Positions 1 through 11,960 of a stretch of DNA of 64,000 nucleotides are shown here, one piece after another. The notes beneath the pieces are model-generated. The model searched no databases, was not told the DNA's origin, and saw nothing but the letters and a program-made list of their open reading frames with translations. This DNA is from Blasia pusilla (taxonomy: Eukaryota; Marchantiophyta; Marchantiopsida; Blasiales): the NCBI GenBank assembly GCA_050084515.1, contig CM114274.1:24428001-24492000 (forward strand). The letters run 5' to 3'. Made by a program: the position numbers and the translations under genes. Numbering within the stretch: the stretch's first letter is position 1; each line of letters begins with the position of its first letter.

Positions 1-1
1 T

Positions 2-3000
2 GGGAAGAGAGGAAGACCAAGGAAAGCAAATACTAGGATCAACACCGATCACAGGGATCAATCCTGAGGTTCTTTACAAGAGATAAGTCCAACGTTGGGA
101 GCTCTTCAGGAAAGGTGGGTGGGAGATCAAAGAATAGATCCAGGACTAAGTTTGCTTTGTTGGGGATTGTGGGATGAAATGGTAAAGTGGAGAGGAGATC
201 GGATGGATGTCAAGGCTGTTCTTGATGATCAAGAGGGAGGGGCCTTGTGGGATTGTGAGTTAACCTGTTGTGTACAGGTTTACAATCCTACTCTAGAGTC
301 TATAATGACCATTCATGGTTGTTTTAGACACAAGCAATGTGAAAGGTTGTCTTACAATGGTGGCGGGTTTATGAACCTAACGTGTAGTAAATGTGAGTCA
401 GTAAAGCAATTGGATGATTTCCGTGGTCGGGTGCACAGGGAAGCAGAAGCTTTAGTGCAAAGAGGAGCCAGAGATACCAGTGGGGGGATACGGTTGGATT
501 GTCTTACCAAGACAGAGCACAGAAAGCACGTTGCAAATTTAACTTCCAAATTCAGAAAGCAAAGATGGCTTCTATCACAGTATGCTGCCAAAGTAGCTAC
601 CTTGAGTACTAGGCGAAGGAAGCTAGAGGAATTATTAGGAGTAGCTACAGATAGGAAGGATCTAAGACTGTTCCTTAGGAATATAGTGAATGGGCATAGG
701 ACTGGAGCATTTGGTGGCAAAGAAGGGTTATGGGATTTCATGACAGATGTTGCTAGAAATCTAACCACGGCTGCCAAGGGTTTTAGGTACGGTAACAGAA
801 CCAAAGCCATAGCCCAAGCAATGCTACAATTTGGTGGTAGGCAAGTGGCCCACTGCTTTTAGAAGAACTTAGGTGGTCCAAGTCTAAAAACATTGAAGCA
901 AGATAGAGCCAAGTTACCACCCTTCAGAGCTAGATTACGCAAAGAGATATTCTTGGAGGTTGGCAAAAAATTGTCTGCATCAAAGCAAACTCTTGGAATT
1001 GAAGGAGATATCCCTATAATATTTGCAGAGGATGAAACAAGGATTAAGGAGAGGCCCAGGTGAGTGTTTGAGATTCAATACAAAAAATTATAAGCGAGAT
1101 TCAATACAACAAATTATAAGCCTTTGAGAAATTTTTTCCTTGTGAATACAACCTAACATTAAAGAGTCATGACTGACAGATGGGAGGCCAAGTATAATAC
1201 CCTGATTGGGTTTTGTGGGCCTCAAGAGGCACACCAATGTTCATATGGAATGGAAGTACTGGTCGGGGAGGGTGATGAGGGCTACCACAAGATTGTAAGT
1301 ATTTTCCAAGGTTATTGTAAAGGCATGTATGCAAGAGTTGTCATTGTAAATCCTCTTCATGAATCTATGCCTAAATTGGCCATCTGTGTTACTGTCACGT
1401 GTTACAAGTTCAGTGCAGAGTGGGTGAGACAACAGTGGGTGCAGCTGAAAGAAATGTGGGATGAGTATTGTCGGCTTGATGTCGGGCCGTTATTAGGACA
1501 TGCTAGTGACAGGGATGCTCGTCGTAGAAAACTAATGATGGAGGATTTTAGGGGTGTTAGCTCTACTGCACGTAGGTATAGTGTGGGGTGGGAAGGATGA
1601 CAATATTCTGTCTCTATTCTTCCTAATGGTGATTTGTATGGCTTTGGAGACCAAGATGCACCTCACAATGGGAAGAAAGCAATTAATCCATTAGATAGAT
1701 GCTCAACTACTTGTGTCCTTGGAAATCAACATGCATCTCTGTCATATGTGACAAATGTCTATAACCACTAAAAAACTCACGAGCATGGCTTGAAGTGGGA
1801 TGATGTGAATAGGACTAATAGGCAAAATTGGGCTGGGCCTCAACAAATTGCTTCAAAGAGAGTGCAAGCTTGTTTGCAGGATATGTTTGAGAGAATGGAT
1901 GTTCGCCATGACAGAAGCCTAGGGACCCAACTATACTTGGAGGTTTGTGGTAATTACATTGATATTTTCTTCTCACGTAAGCATGACTTGAGGAGTTGTG
2001 TAGTTTTGGCATCTAAAGTGTCGTGGCTCTTTCGACTCTGGAGACTTTGGCTGAGACATGGTGATCATTCTGTGACAGGGAGTGTAGGATCTGTGACAAA
2101 GAAGAACATGATATCAGTGCAAGCTTTCCATGATATCAACATGTCTTGCCATTTTATTGTATTACTAATGTGTGCTTTCCGTGACAAGTATCCATACTTG
2201 CAAGTTCCATTTCACCTCCTAGGATCTGATTGTTGTGAGATCTTCCTCAGCAAGGTAGGTGGAATGAGTGGCCATGAACGGAACTATGATTTTGGGTCTT
2301 TGTTGGATAGTGCAGTGGGGTTGAATAGACTGGCTAGCTTGGAATTTGGACCAAAAGGATTAAAGATTGGCCGGTCTCATCCAAAGCAAGATCACGTGTG
2401 GGGAACTCTCCATCCGTTAGGTATAGGAGAAGATGCTCCTAATCTGTTTGACTATTCATTAATTCAGACTAATGAGATGGTAGTTCATGCCCTTAAAGAG
2501 GGTTTGGAAGAAGCAAAATCAATATTGAGCAGGTTGAGTATGTCTCCTAGGTCCTCTTTGCCTACAGGTCAAAGGCGATGGTGGTTGCATCCACAAGATG
2601 TGGAGCTAGAGACGTGACCTGATTATGCTGTTATAAATGAGGCAGTTGAATGTGATGACTCTGAGGATTTCGTTGAACATAGACCAACAGTAGGTCATTG
2701 CCCACCCAAGGAGTCTAGAGTTGATGAAACAGAAATTGATAACCCAATGTAGAGGGATTTCAATAGTCTTGATGCTTGGGAAAGTGATGCACCAACCTTT
2801 GTTGAGTTTAGAGTGATTGGTGAGGACTTGGCTGAGGATGCAGATAACAATCCATCCATAGAGACAGAAATATTGGGACATGAGGTAAGGCATGTATTCA
2901 ATTCAATTCTGCAGGAGTGCACAGATGGAGTTCCTTGTCAAGTTGTGCCTACTGTGACATTTCAAGGCATAATATACTACAAGTCCACTTTGGTGAGTGA

Positions 3001-3586
3001 TTGGGCCTGCAATCATTTCATTTCTAAAGATAGGCTAACACGGATGTCACAGAAAACATATTACACTACAGGTAAGATAAAAGAACCAAGTAATCTAGAT
3101 TGCCCAACTTGTTATGTTGATATTGGAAGTGATGTAGCTATTTTGTTTGAGTCTACTACACAAGTTGGATCTTCTACTAGATCAAGTAAGTCAAAGAAGA
3201 GAAAACAAAAAGACTTGGATGAGAACATAATTGTTCCTACAAAAGAGTTTTGGTTAGGTCGCATTCTATTCATCAAACAAAAATACCATAGTCAATGGGG
3301 TAGATGTAGATCTCCTATTGATCTTTTGGACCGACCTGTCCCAAAAGATGGACAGACAGGTAGTGTTTGTCAGATATTGTGCAATTGGTATCGGTGCACA
3401 AGTAAGAGCAACACCTTGTTCACATATGATGCATGTGATGGCCAATATATAGATATTGAAATGGTAATTTCAAATGTGAGCTTGTCCATGAAACCAAGTC
3501 TTACATCCAGGATATATAAATTGGATAATAGTGATTTACGAGTGATCAATGATTACATCCGCAGCATGTCGTCTTTTGCCAAGTGA
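2..3586 (+). pseudogene. Decayed AT-hook / transposase-like gene, left end outside window
   Basis: One reading frame runs from base 2, across a probable intron (1060-1179, donor AG/GTGAGT, acceptor GACAG), to a stop at 3586, about 1,150 residues. It is interrupted only by in-frame stops at 65-67, 860-862, 1598-1600, 1769-1771, 2615-2617 and 2750-2752; each is one C-to-T change from CGA, CAG or CAA. The N-terminus reads GKRGRPRK, a classic AT-hook. A Cys-rich stretch follows (HGCFRHKQC, then TCSKC). Further on come LGGPSLKT, an acidic EDET motif just before the intron, and IGFCGPQEAHQC, VNPLHE and LLGHASDRDARRRKL after it. Near the end, LLGSDCCEIFLSKVGGMSG resembles a C-terminal block I remember from uncharacterised transposon-like proteins of cnidarians and fish. 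The family is not named with certainty; a host-domesticated gene is the alternative. The spliced structure argues against a processed copy. Confidence 0.6.
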
Positions 3587-3659
3587 TGTGCATGTTATAG
3601 TGTGAAGTCATTTTCTGAGTTTATGATAGGCTAGTTTTGGGAGGGGGTAGATTAGGGGG

Positions 3660-3719
3660 ATGACGGAGTGGCCATATGAGCATCCTGCCCATACAGAGGT
3701 TCAATTCCTCTCCGTCATA
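3660..3719 (+). other. tRNA-like 60-nt fold, too short for a tRNA
   Basis: A perfect 7-bp outer stem (ATGACGG with CCGTCAT, then a discriminator-like A) encloses a T-arm-like hairpin, AGAGG-TTCAATT-CCTCT. Only about 26 nt remain where a D arm, anticodon arm and variable loop should be, so no functional tRNA can be formed. It is either a deleted tRNA relic, possibly of organellar origin, or the tRNA-derived head of a SINE. Confidence 0.35.
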
Positions 3720-4100
3720 GGTGTCAAAGTAATGGGGAAAATGGAAGTTGCACTAAATATTGATTCAATGGAAACATGCACATAATTCCACCTTACATAT
3801 CATACTATGTTTGGCAGTGGCTTGGATATTGCTGAAAGCTTTTGATAGCCTATTATCAAGTGCAACAATACAAGACCGCCCCGCGAAGGGTACTTATCTT
3901 TACTTTCAAGCCCCTAAACAAATCAATGACACAAATTTACTTAACAAAATATAGGGGTCATAATTTTTAAAAAATTGCGATTTGAAAGTAAGTAAGGGGG
4001 AGGAAAAAAATAAATTTCACTTATAAGTTAGGGGTTTCCGACCCCAAAACGTCGTAGGTGATGTAGGAGGTATACATAGAGTGTCCCCCCCGAGATACTC
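3720..4100. other. Gene-free stretch after the transposase-like gene
   Basis: No recognisable gene. It contains a short open frame (3760-3954) without family resemblance, and A-rich sequence around 3965-4010. Confidence 0.5.
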
Positions 4101-4110
4101 TCCTCTTGAA

Positions 4111-4792
4111 CTAGATTGTACAAACAATCTTGGCAAGCATGTTCTGTTTGGATGCCCCCATCAAATGTTTGATGTCCTTAATTCGGACAACATTCATCTT
4201 ACCTCCCTGGTTTTCCACCTCTAGGAATTCAAACAGTCCCTTCTTCTGGAAATAAGAGTCTAACCATACATGGTCCCCCACCGACCGGGCCTTGGGTGAG
4301 AATGCAACCTCAAATCGAGCGTGTATCGCAGCATGTTCTAGACACTTATAAGTTTCCAAAGGAAACGCTAAGACAATCCAATCATCCAAATACATTCTGG
4401 AGTGAGGATGCGAGCGCTTGCACACAATATCAGCTAGAAAAATCTGAACTAGAACTGCTATGTACTATGGGGCTGACCCATGTCTCAATATCACCCTGGT
4501 TCCTTGGTAGAAGACCATTCATGTTTTCAGGTTTCTTAACCTGAATTCCCAACAACCGCAACCCGTTGGCATCTAAAAACATCGGCTGACCCGACATGGC
4601 CCTACTGATTGGTGGCTTTAAACCTACCTCCCCTACTGGCTCCAAAATATAAACTATCGATGGCAGATTTCCAATGTAACTAATGACCTTCAAACCTACA
4701 CAATACCAACAACAAGCACAATTCAACGAGCTTATGAGAACCCTTGCATTACCATTGCAAAACGGACGAACACTAAAGCTTACTTTCAACAA
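4111..4792 (-). pseudogene. Unrecognised broken reading frame
   Basis: Two adjoining minus-strand open frames (4792-4430, then 4425-4111) lie end to end with one frame change, as expected of a single decayed coding region of about 220 codons. The downstream piece carries MYLDDWIVLAF and FSPKARSVGDHVWLDSYF; the upstream piece is Ser-rich at its end. I do not recognise either. A retroelement gag-like or accessory protein is possible but not shown. Chance open frames cannot be excluded. Confidence 0.25.
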
Positions 4793-5299
4793 GATTTCAC
4801 AAGGCGACGCTCACCGTATTTCTGAATCCATGAGTGAAATCAAGCCAATGCATTGGGAGCGGAAGAGAGAGGAACGTGACCATAGATGGTAGCAGCTGAC
4901 CTTATAACCAGACCACAAAGTCACCTAAACAACCACATGTACAAGTGACTTATGAAGAATTGCTTGAAGTAAGAAGAACTACAAAATCAGTAGGATGTAA
5001 AAAAAAACTGCCGGAGTTGATGTTTCCGACTTACAAGTAAGTAACCTACAAAACACACAAACAACGATCTGGCATTCCTCTAGACTCGAACAAGAAGTTT
5101 GAGTTAAACAGACTATGGGGATGCAAGCATCAGAAAGTGTACAAATAGATACATAAAAATTTCAGATACATATAAATAGACCGACCCTCCTGGAACCAAA
5201 CTTAGGAGTGGACATAAGAGATGTCCAGCAGCAAGTCCGAAAATGACCAAAGTAACATTCTGAGAGTCTAACAGAGCTTCTCAACATGTTGACCCGTAC

Positions 5300-5391
5300 C
5301 TTAATAGCTTTGCTATCATACTCGACTTGAAACAGTCGTCTTTCTGGTGAAAAGGTGTTGACTCCCCTGTCGTAATCACTCCTGCCAAACA
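5300..5391 (-). pseudogene. Proteasome subunit alpha-5 (PAE/PSMA5) exon 1 fragment
   Basis: The minus strand encodes [19 protein letters not shown] followed by DSKAIK. This matches the highly conserved N-terminal signature of 20S proteasome alpha-5, where plants and animals have [20 protein letters not shown] then AIEAIK. The match stops exactly at AAG/GTACGG, a consensus splice donor at 5299-5298, so this looks like genomic exon 1 with the start of its intron rather than a retrocopy. The usual MFLTR start is replaced by SLFGRS without a proper Met. A conserved Gly has become Arg and AIE has become DSK. None of the remaining 200-odd residues is found downstream. This is a captured or relic exon and cannot make a subunit. 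Confidence 0.7.
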
Positions 5392-5427
5392 ACGATACAT
5401 TATCATATGCCCACACTAATGCCATAT

Positions 5428-5472
5428 GTGATAAGAAGCCCACAGATAGCAATAATTTGGGCTTCTTATCAC
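5428..5472. repeat. Perfect 15-bp hairpin beside the proteasome exon fragment
   Basis: GTGATAAGAAGCCCA (5428-5442) and TGGGCTTCTTATCAC (5458-5472) are exact reverse complements separated by 15 nt. It lies just upstream, in the minus-strand sense, of the alpha-5 exon fragment. It could be the scar of an inverted duplication at a breakpoint or a small foldback element. Confidence 0.8.
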
Positions 5473-5779
5473 GATGTTCGAATGCATAGGGTTCTCCTTC
5501 CGGTTAAGATATTGGTCAAATTGGCAAACTGAAAAACCCAACTTTACGCCTAAATTAGGGCTACTCAGGGCAGTAAATCTTTACGACGATATGAGAACCC
5601 AAGTGACGAATACATGCTAGAGGCACTGACACCAATGACCAGACTAAGGCCAAAATGTCCAACGGCAGGAGAACTAGTACTGGTATGGTCCCATACATCC
5701 AAGCGCGTAAAGAAGTTAAGAAGGTAAAGCCATTCACGACCTAAACTACCGTAAAGAAAGTGGGGCAAAGAAAGCAAAA

Positions 5780-6690
5780 AAGTGGGGCCTGAATTCTCAA
5801 TCGCCAAACCCAATTCCTCCAAAACCAATTACAAAATCCTTCAATAACCCATCATCCCGAAATCAAAGGCGACAAGCAAGCACCAGCCGCTCCCCAAGAA
5901 ACGCCACCATTCTTGAACCCCGACCCGCGGCCACGGAGTTCTCAGAACTCCAACAGATCGAAGGGTCGACGCCGATAGATCGAAGAGATCCTAGGGCCGA
6001 CCCAAAGAGCCGCCCAGAGTCGGTGACCAACTCCCAACTCGAACGCCAACGAGAGAGCGGAGCACATGCAGCGGAGAGAGCGGAGCAGAGAGAGCCAACG
6101 AGACAGCAAAGCAGAGAGAGCTCGAGCCGCAATCTAAACCCATTTCTTCCAAAACCAATTACGAAATTAAAGGCAAGAAGCAAGCACCTACCGCTCCGCA
6201 AGAAACGCCACCATTCTTGAACCCATTGCAAAACCCCGACCCACGACCACGGAGCTCTCAGACCTCAAATAGATCGAAGGGTCGAGTGCGGAGCACCGAG
6301 AGTGAACGAGAGACTAAAAGAGAGAGCGGAGCAGAGAGAAGCAAGCACCAGCCGAGAGAGAACCCATTGCAAAACCCCGACCCGCGGCCACGAAGTTCTC
6401 AGACCTCCAATAGATCAAAGAAGAGACAGATCAACTCCTCACTCGATCACCAACGACAGAGCCTTGCGGAGAGCAGGGCAGAGAGGGCCAAAGTGGGGAG
6501 AGCTTGAGCCCGACCTAAACTGAATTCCTCCAAAACCAATTACGAAATCATAGGCAAGAAGCAAGCACCAACCCCTCCCCAAGAAACCCCACCATTTTCG
6601 ATCGAACCCATTGCAAAATCCCAAGCCGCGACCTCGAACATGAAATCGAACAAGATATTGAAGGGTCCACTCCGAGAAATCAGCTCCCGG
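5780..6690. repeat. Tandem blocks of about 330-380 bp
   Basis: The phrase AAAACCAATTACGAAAT recurs at about 5821, 6151 and 6532. Each time it is followed by a segment containing AAGCAAGCACC, CAAGAAACGCCACCATT, CCCCGACCCGCGGCCACG and TAGATCGAAGGGTCGA; a partial further copy begins near 6360. The copies are imperfect and are separated by GAGAGCGGAGAGAGC-type runs. Open frames on both strands here follow from biased composition. Confidence 0.7.
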
Positions 6691-7010
6691 CTCGATCAGC
6701 AACGAGAGAACGGAGAGGGCGAAGAGCGAGCTCGAGAGAGCAGAGAGAGCGGACGCTCTCTCGAGCGGCCGCGGAGCAGAGAAAAGAGAGAGAGAGCTCG
6801 AGAGAGCGGAGAGGGCGGAGAGAGCAGGAGAGGGCGGAGAGAGCGGAGAGCGGAGAGCGGAGAGGGTGGAGAGCGAGAGCAGATGACACTTCCCCGAGCG
6901 CTCGACAGCGGAGAGCGAGCTCGAGAGAGCGGAGAGCAAGAGCGGAGAGCGGAGAGCGAGAGTAGAGAGGGCGGAGAGCGAGAGCCGAGAGCCGAGAGGG
7001 AGTGCGTCGA
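6690..7010. repeat. Purine-rich GAGAGCGGAGAG minisatellite
   Basis: About 320 bases of degenerate GAGAGCGGAGAGC/GAGCTCGAGAGAGC repeats are nearly free of T on the plus strand. Read on the minus strand it is a pyrimidine-rich tract pointing toward the alpha-5 exon fragment, so it may derive from a promoter or 5' leader. Confidence 0.8.
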
Positions 7011-7179
7011 GCCGAGTGCAAGAGCCAATTCCCCTCCGTCCCTCCAACGGACGACCATGTTCCGTCCCTCCGGCCGTCCGTCTCGCGCCGTCCATCTTCA
7101 CGTGAGACTCCAACGGACGCCGTCCGTCTCCACGACGTGTGTTGCGACCTCCCCATCCTGCAGCACCCAAACCTAAAAC

Positions 7180-8100
7180 TTGGCCCCGACCCAGCTCAAA
7201 GTAGGCGCTACCCTACGTGCCTTGAATGCGTTTCAGGGACAAACTATGGTCTCCGCTCCCTCCATCGCTTTGTGAGTCTGTGCATGGAGAACTATCGATC
7301 GAGAACATGTTCATCGGCCTCAAGCGACGGAGAATCGTTGGGGGTCCTTCATTCACCTATCTATGATTCTATGCATTGCATTTAGGTGTGCATTCATTAC
7401 GATGAAGCATTAATACTAACACGGGGTAGTAATCTGAGTGCTGAGAAATTCTCATCCCAGGATGAGAAATCTTCATAATAACTCGCATTATGCAACTTCT
7501 ACATTTGGAATCGTAGGGCAGTAATTAGAGGGATCCTATTGGCTTAGACAGCGAGAGATTCTATCGACTAAAAGGACTCTCCAACAATAATATAAAATTT
7601 TGTTTGATTTTCCTTTTTACCCCTTTCATTAAAAAATGCTGCCTTTTGCCTTAGTTCTCGGCATTCCCCTTCTTACTTTATGAGTCTTCCCAATTTAATT
7701 CTTGCTCCCCACTTTTCACGTCTCGAACACGTTTTTCCTCGTGAAATAGCTCACGAGAAAGACGAGACTTGTCCGAGATCGTCACGAGGAAGACGAGATT
7801 CACCCGAAATGTACAAGACACATGCATGAAACTGCACGCCGTGGAGCGGGATTGGCAGAACCGGCAGCAGAGCGCACAGTAACTGGAATCAGCGAATGTA
7901 GGAGCAAGAGTGCGTTCGTTCTTGACGTACACCGAATCGGACGAGAATCGAACGGAACTGCTGTACGTGCCATAGACGGATGCACCGTGAGACATGAGAC
8001 GCGATGGGCGTTCGCGCATTAGGAGGGAAAGTCGTGACTCCACGGAATCTATGTTCTGTTCGCATTCAGTAGTGCTTGCTGCCTTCAGTGTCTTCACCTT
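7180..8100. other. Gene-free sequence
   Basis: No gene recognised. Around 7740-7800 the motif CACGAGAAAGACGAGACT recurs in two to three variants. The minus-strand open frame 8097-7678 has no family resemblance and is treated as chance. Confidence 0.5.
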
Positions 8101-8109
8101 GCGAGCCTA

Positions 8110-10480
8110 GAGCCCGGGATTCGAGAGAAGCTCCTATTGCGTGAGGAACCGGCAGAACTTGCAGTACGTGAGAGGAAGTGATTTACATTTTACACAGAGA
8201 GAGAGGGAGAGAGAGCTACAATTTCATGAGAAACCGGAAGAGCTTGTTGTACGTGAGGGCAAGTGACTGATTCTGCAGAAGAGAGGGCTCCCATCAATAT
8301 GGATATGATCGCGAAAGGAGTACGTGGGGGGAAGTGATTGGCTCTACAGAGAAATCTCCCATTTGAGAACAAACCGGAGGAACTTGCAATACCTGCGATG
8401 CAGTAGGAGACGGAAGAAACGTCTGCATGATGGAAAGAAAATGATTGACTCTGCAGGAAGAGCCTTTCAGCCATCACAGTAATCTCCTTCTTTTTTTTTG
8501 GTGTAGTACAGTGCATCTTCGACTTTTAGTATGCCAGATATATGGATTAGTCGCAATTGGCTATTTACTTTCATATAAGTTATGTACACTTTTGTCACGA
8601 GCTCCGTCTGTTTGTTCTACAGGAAACTCCAACAAGTATTGACTTGAGCATAAGATGGTGGTAGCTTCTGCTGCCACGTACAGATTGGCCTCTGCAGACC
8701 ATTGTACGTTTGGTCGTTTCTGGGTTCAGCGACTTCACAACTTAGATCTCGATTGCTATAGACTGTCGCCAATCTTTAGTATAAGATACTTCTTCGACCT
8801 TCAGCATGACAGAGATCCGTTGCACCCACAAATGTACTATGAAATTTTACTCGTTTGTCTCCTCCTCTGTCCGCTATTGCAACAGCGGATACTGTGATAC
8901 TCCAACTATTCAACTAAATGTGTGCACAGGTATCTACGGCTCCCATGCAACAGAATAGCTCCGCTCCACCATTCAAACGTGCTTTGGCAAACCCATTGAC
9001 TTACAAAAACGGGTACCCCTTTGCAGTAAATTCTTGCCCGTCTACAGGCTGAAAGTACTACAGCTTCCAGCACGACATTTTTCTTTTGTCGCTTGCAATC
9101 GGCTATGAAGGTCTGCTAGAAATACGCAGTTCCGTCCGTGACAATGAGCACACTGTTCAGTTCCCGGTACTTTGAATAATTTCTACTCCCATCGCTTTTG
9201 GGACTAGCACTCTACATTTAGGGTATCTGATAAGAAACCGGGAGAACTTGCACATGTGGATTCTGCATGCATGCAACAAGCGTGAGACGCAATTTACAAT
9301 TGCACGATTGGCGCACAGAAAGAGCGTCTGTTGGGTCTCATGTACTGTACGCTATTTCCTCAACTTTTCAGCATGATAGAGAGGATATGGATTGGTTGCA
9401 ACCGACTGGAAATCACCCATTTTGTCCCTTTCTCCGTCTTTTTGTTTGACTGAGTACGAGAGTGAAACACCGTGACAGTCAGACTTGTCGATCGAAGGGG
9501 CAATCACTGCTCAAACGCAGACTCTGCTGGATCACTCAAAGCACCGTTTACAAATGCGTCACATTCACCAGCAAGACCGAGTCCTTGACATCTCGTTGAG
9601 TTGGTAACGAAACGGCTGACTTCGCTCTGCGTGAAATACAACATGAGACGTAATGACCGTAAAGTCTCGCACGATCCGGGGAAAGGTGGTTGAATCACGA
9701 AGAGGTCCAGAACTCTGTTTTCTTTCTATTTTCTAATCTAGAGTGGGACACTTGGTCGGTTTTCATTCATCGACGATTTAGATCGATTGCCGGCTTACAC
9801 CGTCCGCTTCTAATTTCTCACTTTTGTCACCAGCTATGTCCGTTCAGTCAACAGGATGTAAACCTTAACCCTCCATCAGACAAGAGTAAGAACTCTTCCA
9901 ACCCCTTCGTCCGAAAAAAGACACGGAACTTACAGTGCATGCGATACAGCATGAGACACAGCATGAGACCTGCACGATTGAACGGACGGTGATTTGGGTC
10001 TACAGAGGAGCTCTCTTCGCTGTAAGTTGTGAGATCGCTCTAACAAAAAACTCTTCCTGACGGTAAACTCGTCGTCCTCTAGAGTACAGTAATTGGACCG
10101 TTTGGCCAAGAGAGTGAAAGGGAATCATTTGCAGGCGGCTATGAAATCGGTATTGAGGTCACGTTTGCCGCCCTTCTTTGCAAGAGGATGTATACAGACA
10201 GATCGGTATTGTGGTCACGTCTGCCGCCCTTCTTTGCATGAGGTTGCATCCAGAGAGGCACCGTGACCCTCAATCTAGCAAGAGACAGTAATTTCTGCTT
10301 CGGATCAGAACTCACAAGTGGGACTTGCTATACGTGCACGGCAACAAGAGAGTCAATGACCATGCACGATTGGAGCGAACGCGATGGACTGTACACGAAT
10401 AGCTCCCAGTACAGCAAATTGTCTCTCATCTACAGTATGCTCCATCTCCTACTTTTCAGCATGATATCGATGCATGCGAT
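8110..10480. repeat. Array of diverged complex modules, spacing about 265-300 bp
   Basis: Two phrases recur in step. Phrase one resembles GAAACCGGAAGAACTTGCAGTACGTGAG (near 8145, 8230, 8370, 9235 and a weaker 9935). Phrase two resembles CAACTTTTCAGCATGATAGAGATATGGATTGGTTGCAACCG (near 8518, 8797, 9065, 9366 and 10450). Between them lie words such as GATTGACTCTGCAGAAGAG and TGCACGATTGGCGC. Copies are strongly diverged but collinear, indicating an old tandem array rather than genes. No reading frame is conserved between copies. Confidence 0.6.
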
Positions 10481-11424
10481 AATTGGTTGAAACCCTCTCC
10501 GCAGGTCCGGATTTGGTACCTTCTCCTTCCCATTCTTCAGTTGGGAGTCTCAAGAGAGACAGCGTTACACTCAAGCGAGACAGCGTTACAGCGAGAGCGA
10601 GATCTTTCGCCGGAAAGCTCTAAGAGATATCAGACGACTCGCTTGCTCTTACAAGAAATGAGCTGATCTTCGAGGGTAGGATCAGAGCGCAAGTATTTTT
10701 CTCTACTGGGAAAATTTGTCTTCAGTGACGAGTATCATCCCTCAACTCATGTACAGCGTGATAATTCTCTTTTATCTCTTGACCAAGATAGAGATTGAAG
10801 AATAATTTTCAACTTGCGGGAAAGCTCTAATCGATATCAGATTCTGTAAAATCCTGCCACCACCTCCTTTCGGGAAGTTCAACACCGAAACACTCGAACC
10901 GCTGTCAGAGATTGGAGGCAACTTTTGCTCCACAGAGTAGCTCCGCTGGATGATTCGATGGTGCATTTGTCATCTGTCACTGTAGTTCTTCGCACACTAT
11001 GTTCGACTGGAATTCAAAAAAGCGTGCGTAAACATCGTCCACTAAGACATAAGAGAATCAATATCGAGGGGCTGAAACCTCGACGAGGAAAGCGTTCGCA
11101 GAAGGGTTACCGAGGAAGTAAAATGCATAGGCTTGTGCTAGCTGTGTGCAATTGAAGATCGGAAAGCAGATTACTGCCAAAGCACATGGGTCTCCTCTCC
11201 CAGCAGGCAAAGGAATTTGAATCACTCTGCTGATGCCGAATCAGCAGAGTGGGCGCTGCTACCATCAGATCTGCTTGTTGCTCCAGGCTGAACATGAGCC
11301 TAGAGTTGCTGGAATTCGCCCAGGATCACACAACACAGCCTCAGTGCAGACAGGTAAATGAACGATCGAAGAGGAAGCGCAACTTTACGTGAACAAGAGA
11401 CGACTCTGATTTAAACCAAGTAGA

Positions 11425-11960
11425 AATCCTGACATTCCTGCCAGGAGAAATTAAAGCGTGCACACTGGAGAAGATAGAAGACATGTGATTTCGTCTGGCC
11501 ACTGCATTCTGCTATAAAGGGCGGATTTCATTGCCAGATTGGAAATTCATCGCGGAGGATGATCCAGCCTCGTCGCAAAACAGGGTGAATGGACGACCGC
11601 TGCGGAAGAGCAAGCACCTGGGAAAGGTTGGATGGGAAGACTCTGACGTCCAGACATCACTGCCAGGAGAAATAAAGTGCCCACACTGTAGAAGAATGAA
11701 AGACACGTGATTTCTTGCAGCCAACAGTCTTCTGCTTTTAAGTAGCAGATTTTCTTGTCAGTTTAGACATGATATTGCTCACATTCGCACAGGATCCCAC
11801 AGCCTTTGGTGGGAGAAATTTTGTAAGAAGCCGAATTCGGGCCCGATTTAACGCAACGGAAACTCCAGATTCTGACATCATTGAGGGAGTCTGACATCAC
11901 TGTCAAGTGAAATAAAGTATGAATGCGGTAGAAGATGGAAGACATGTGCCCTTTCTGTCG
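11425..11960. repeat. Three diverged tandem units, period about 222-240 bp
   Basis: The core TCTGACATCACTGCCAGGAGAAATAAAGTG followed by CACACTGTAGAAGATGGAAGACATGTGATTTC occurs at about 11430, 11650 and 11888. The word CCAGGAGAAA falls at 11441 and 11663, and its variant TCAAGTGAAA at 11903. Each unit also carries an upstream GGATC(A/C)CACA phrase. No conserved frame links the copies. Confidence 0.75.

Noticed and set aside
352-810. 152-codon minus-strand open frame
   Set aside because: It is the shadow of the AT-hook/transposase-like gene, whose plus-strand frame has recognisable motifs.
3660-3719. A functional tRNA gene
   Set aside because: The acceptor and T-arm pair well, but there is no room for a D arm and anticodon arm and no anticodon loop can be placed.
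6439-7176. Long open frames on both strands, up to 243 codons
   Set aside because: They lie in purine-rich tandem repeats, and the products are Ser/Leu/Arg or Glu/Arg/Ser low-complexity chains. They follow from the near absence of T on one strand.
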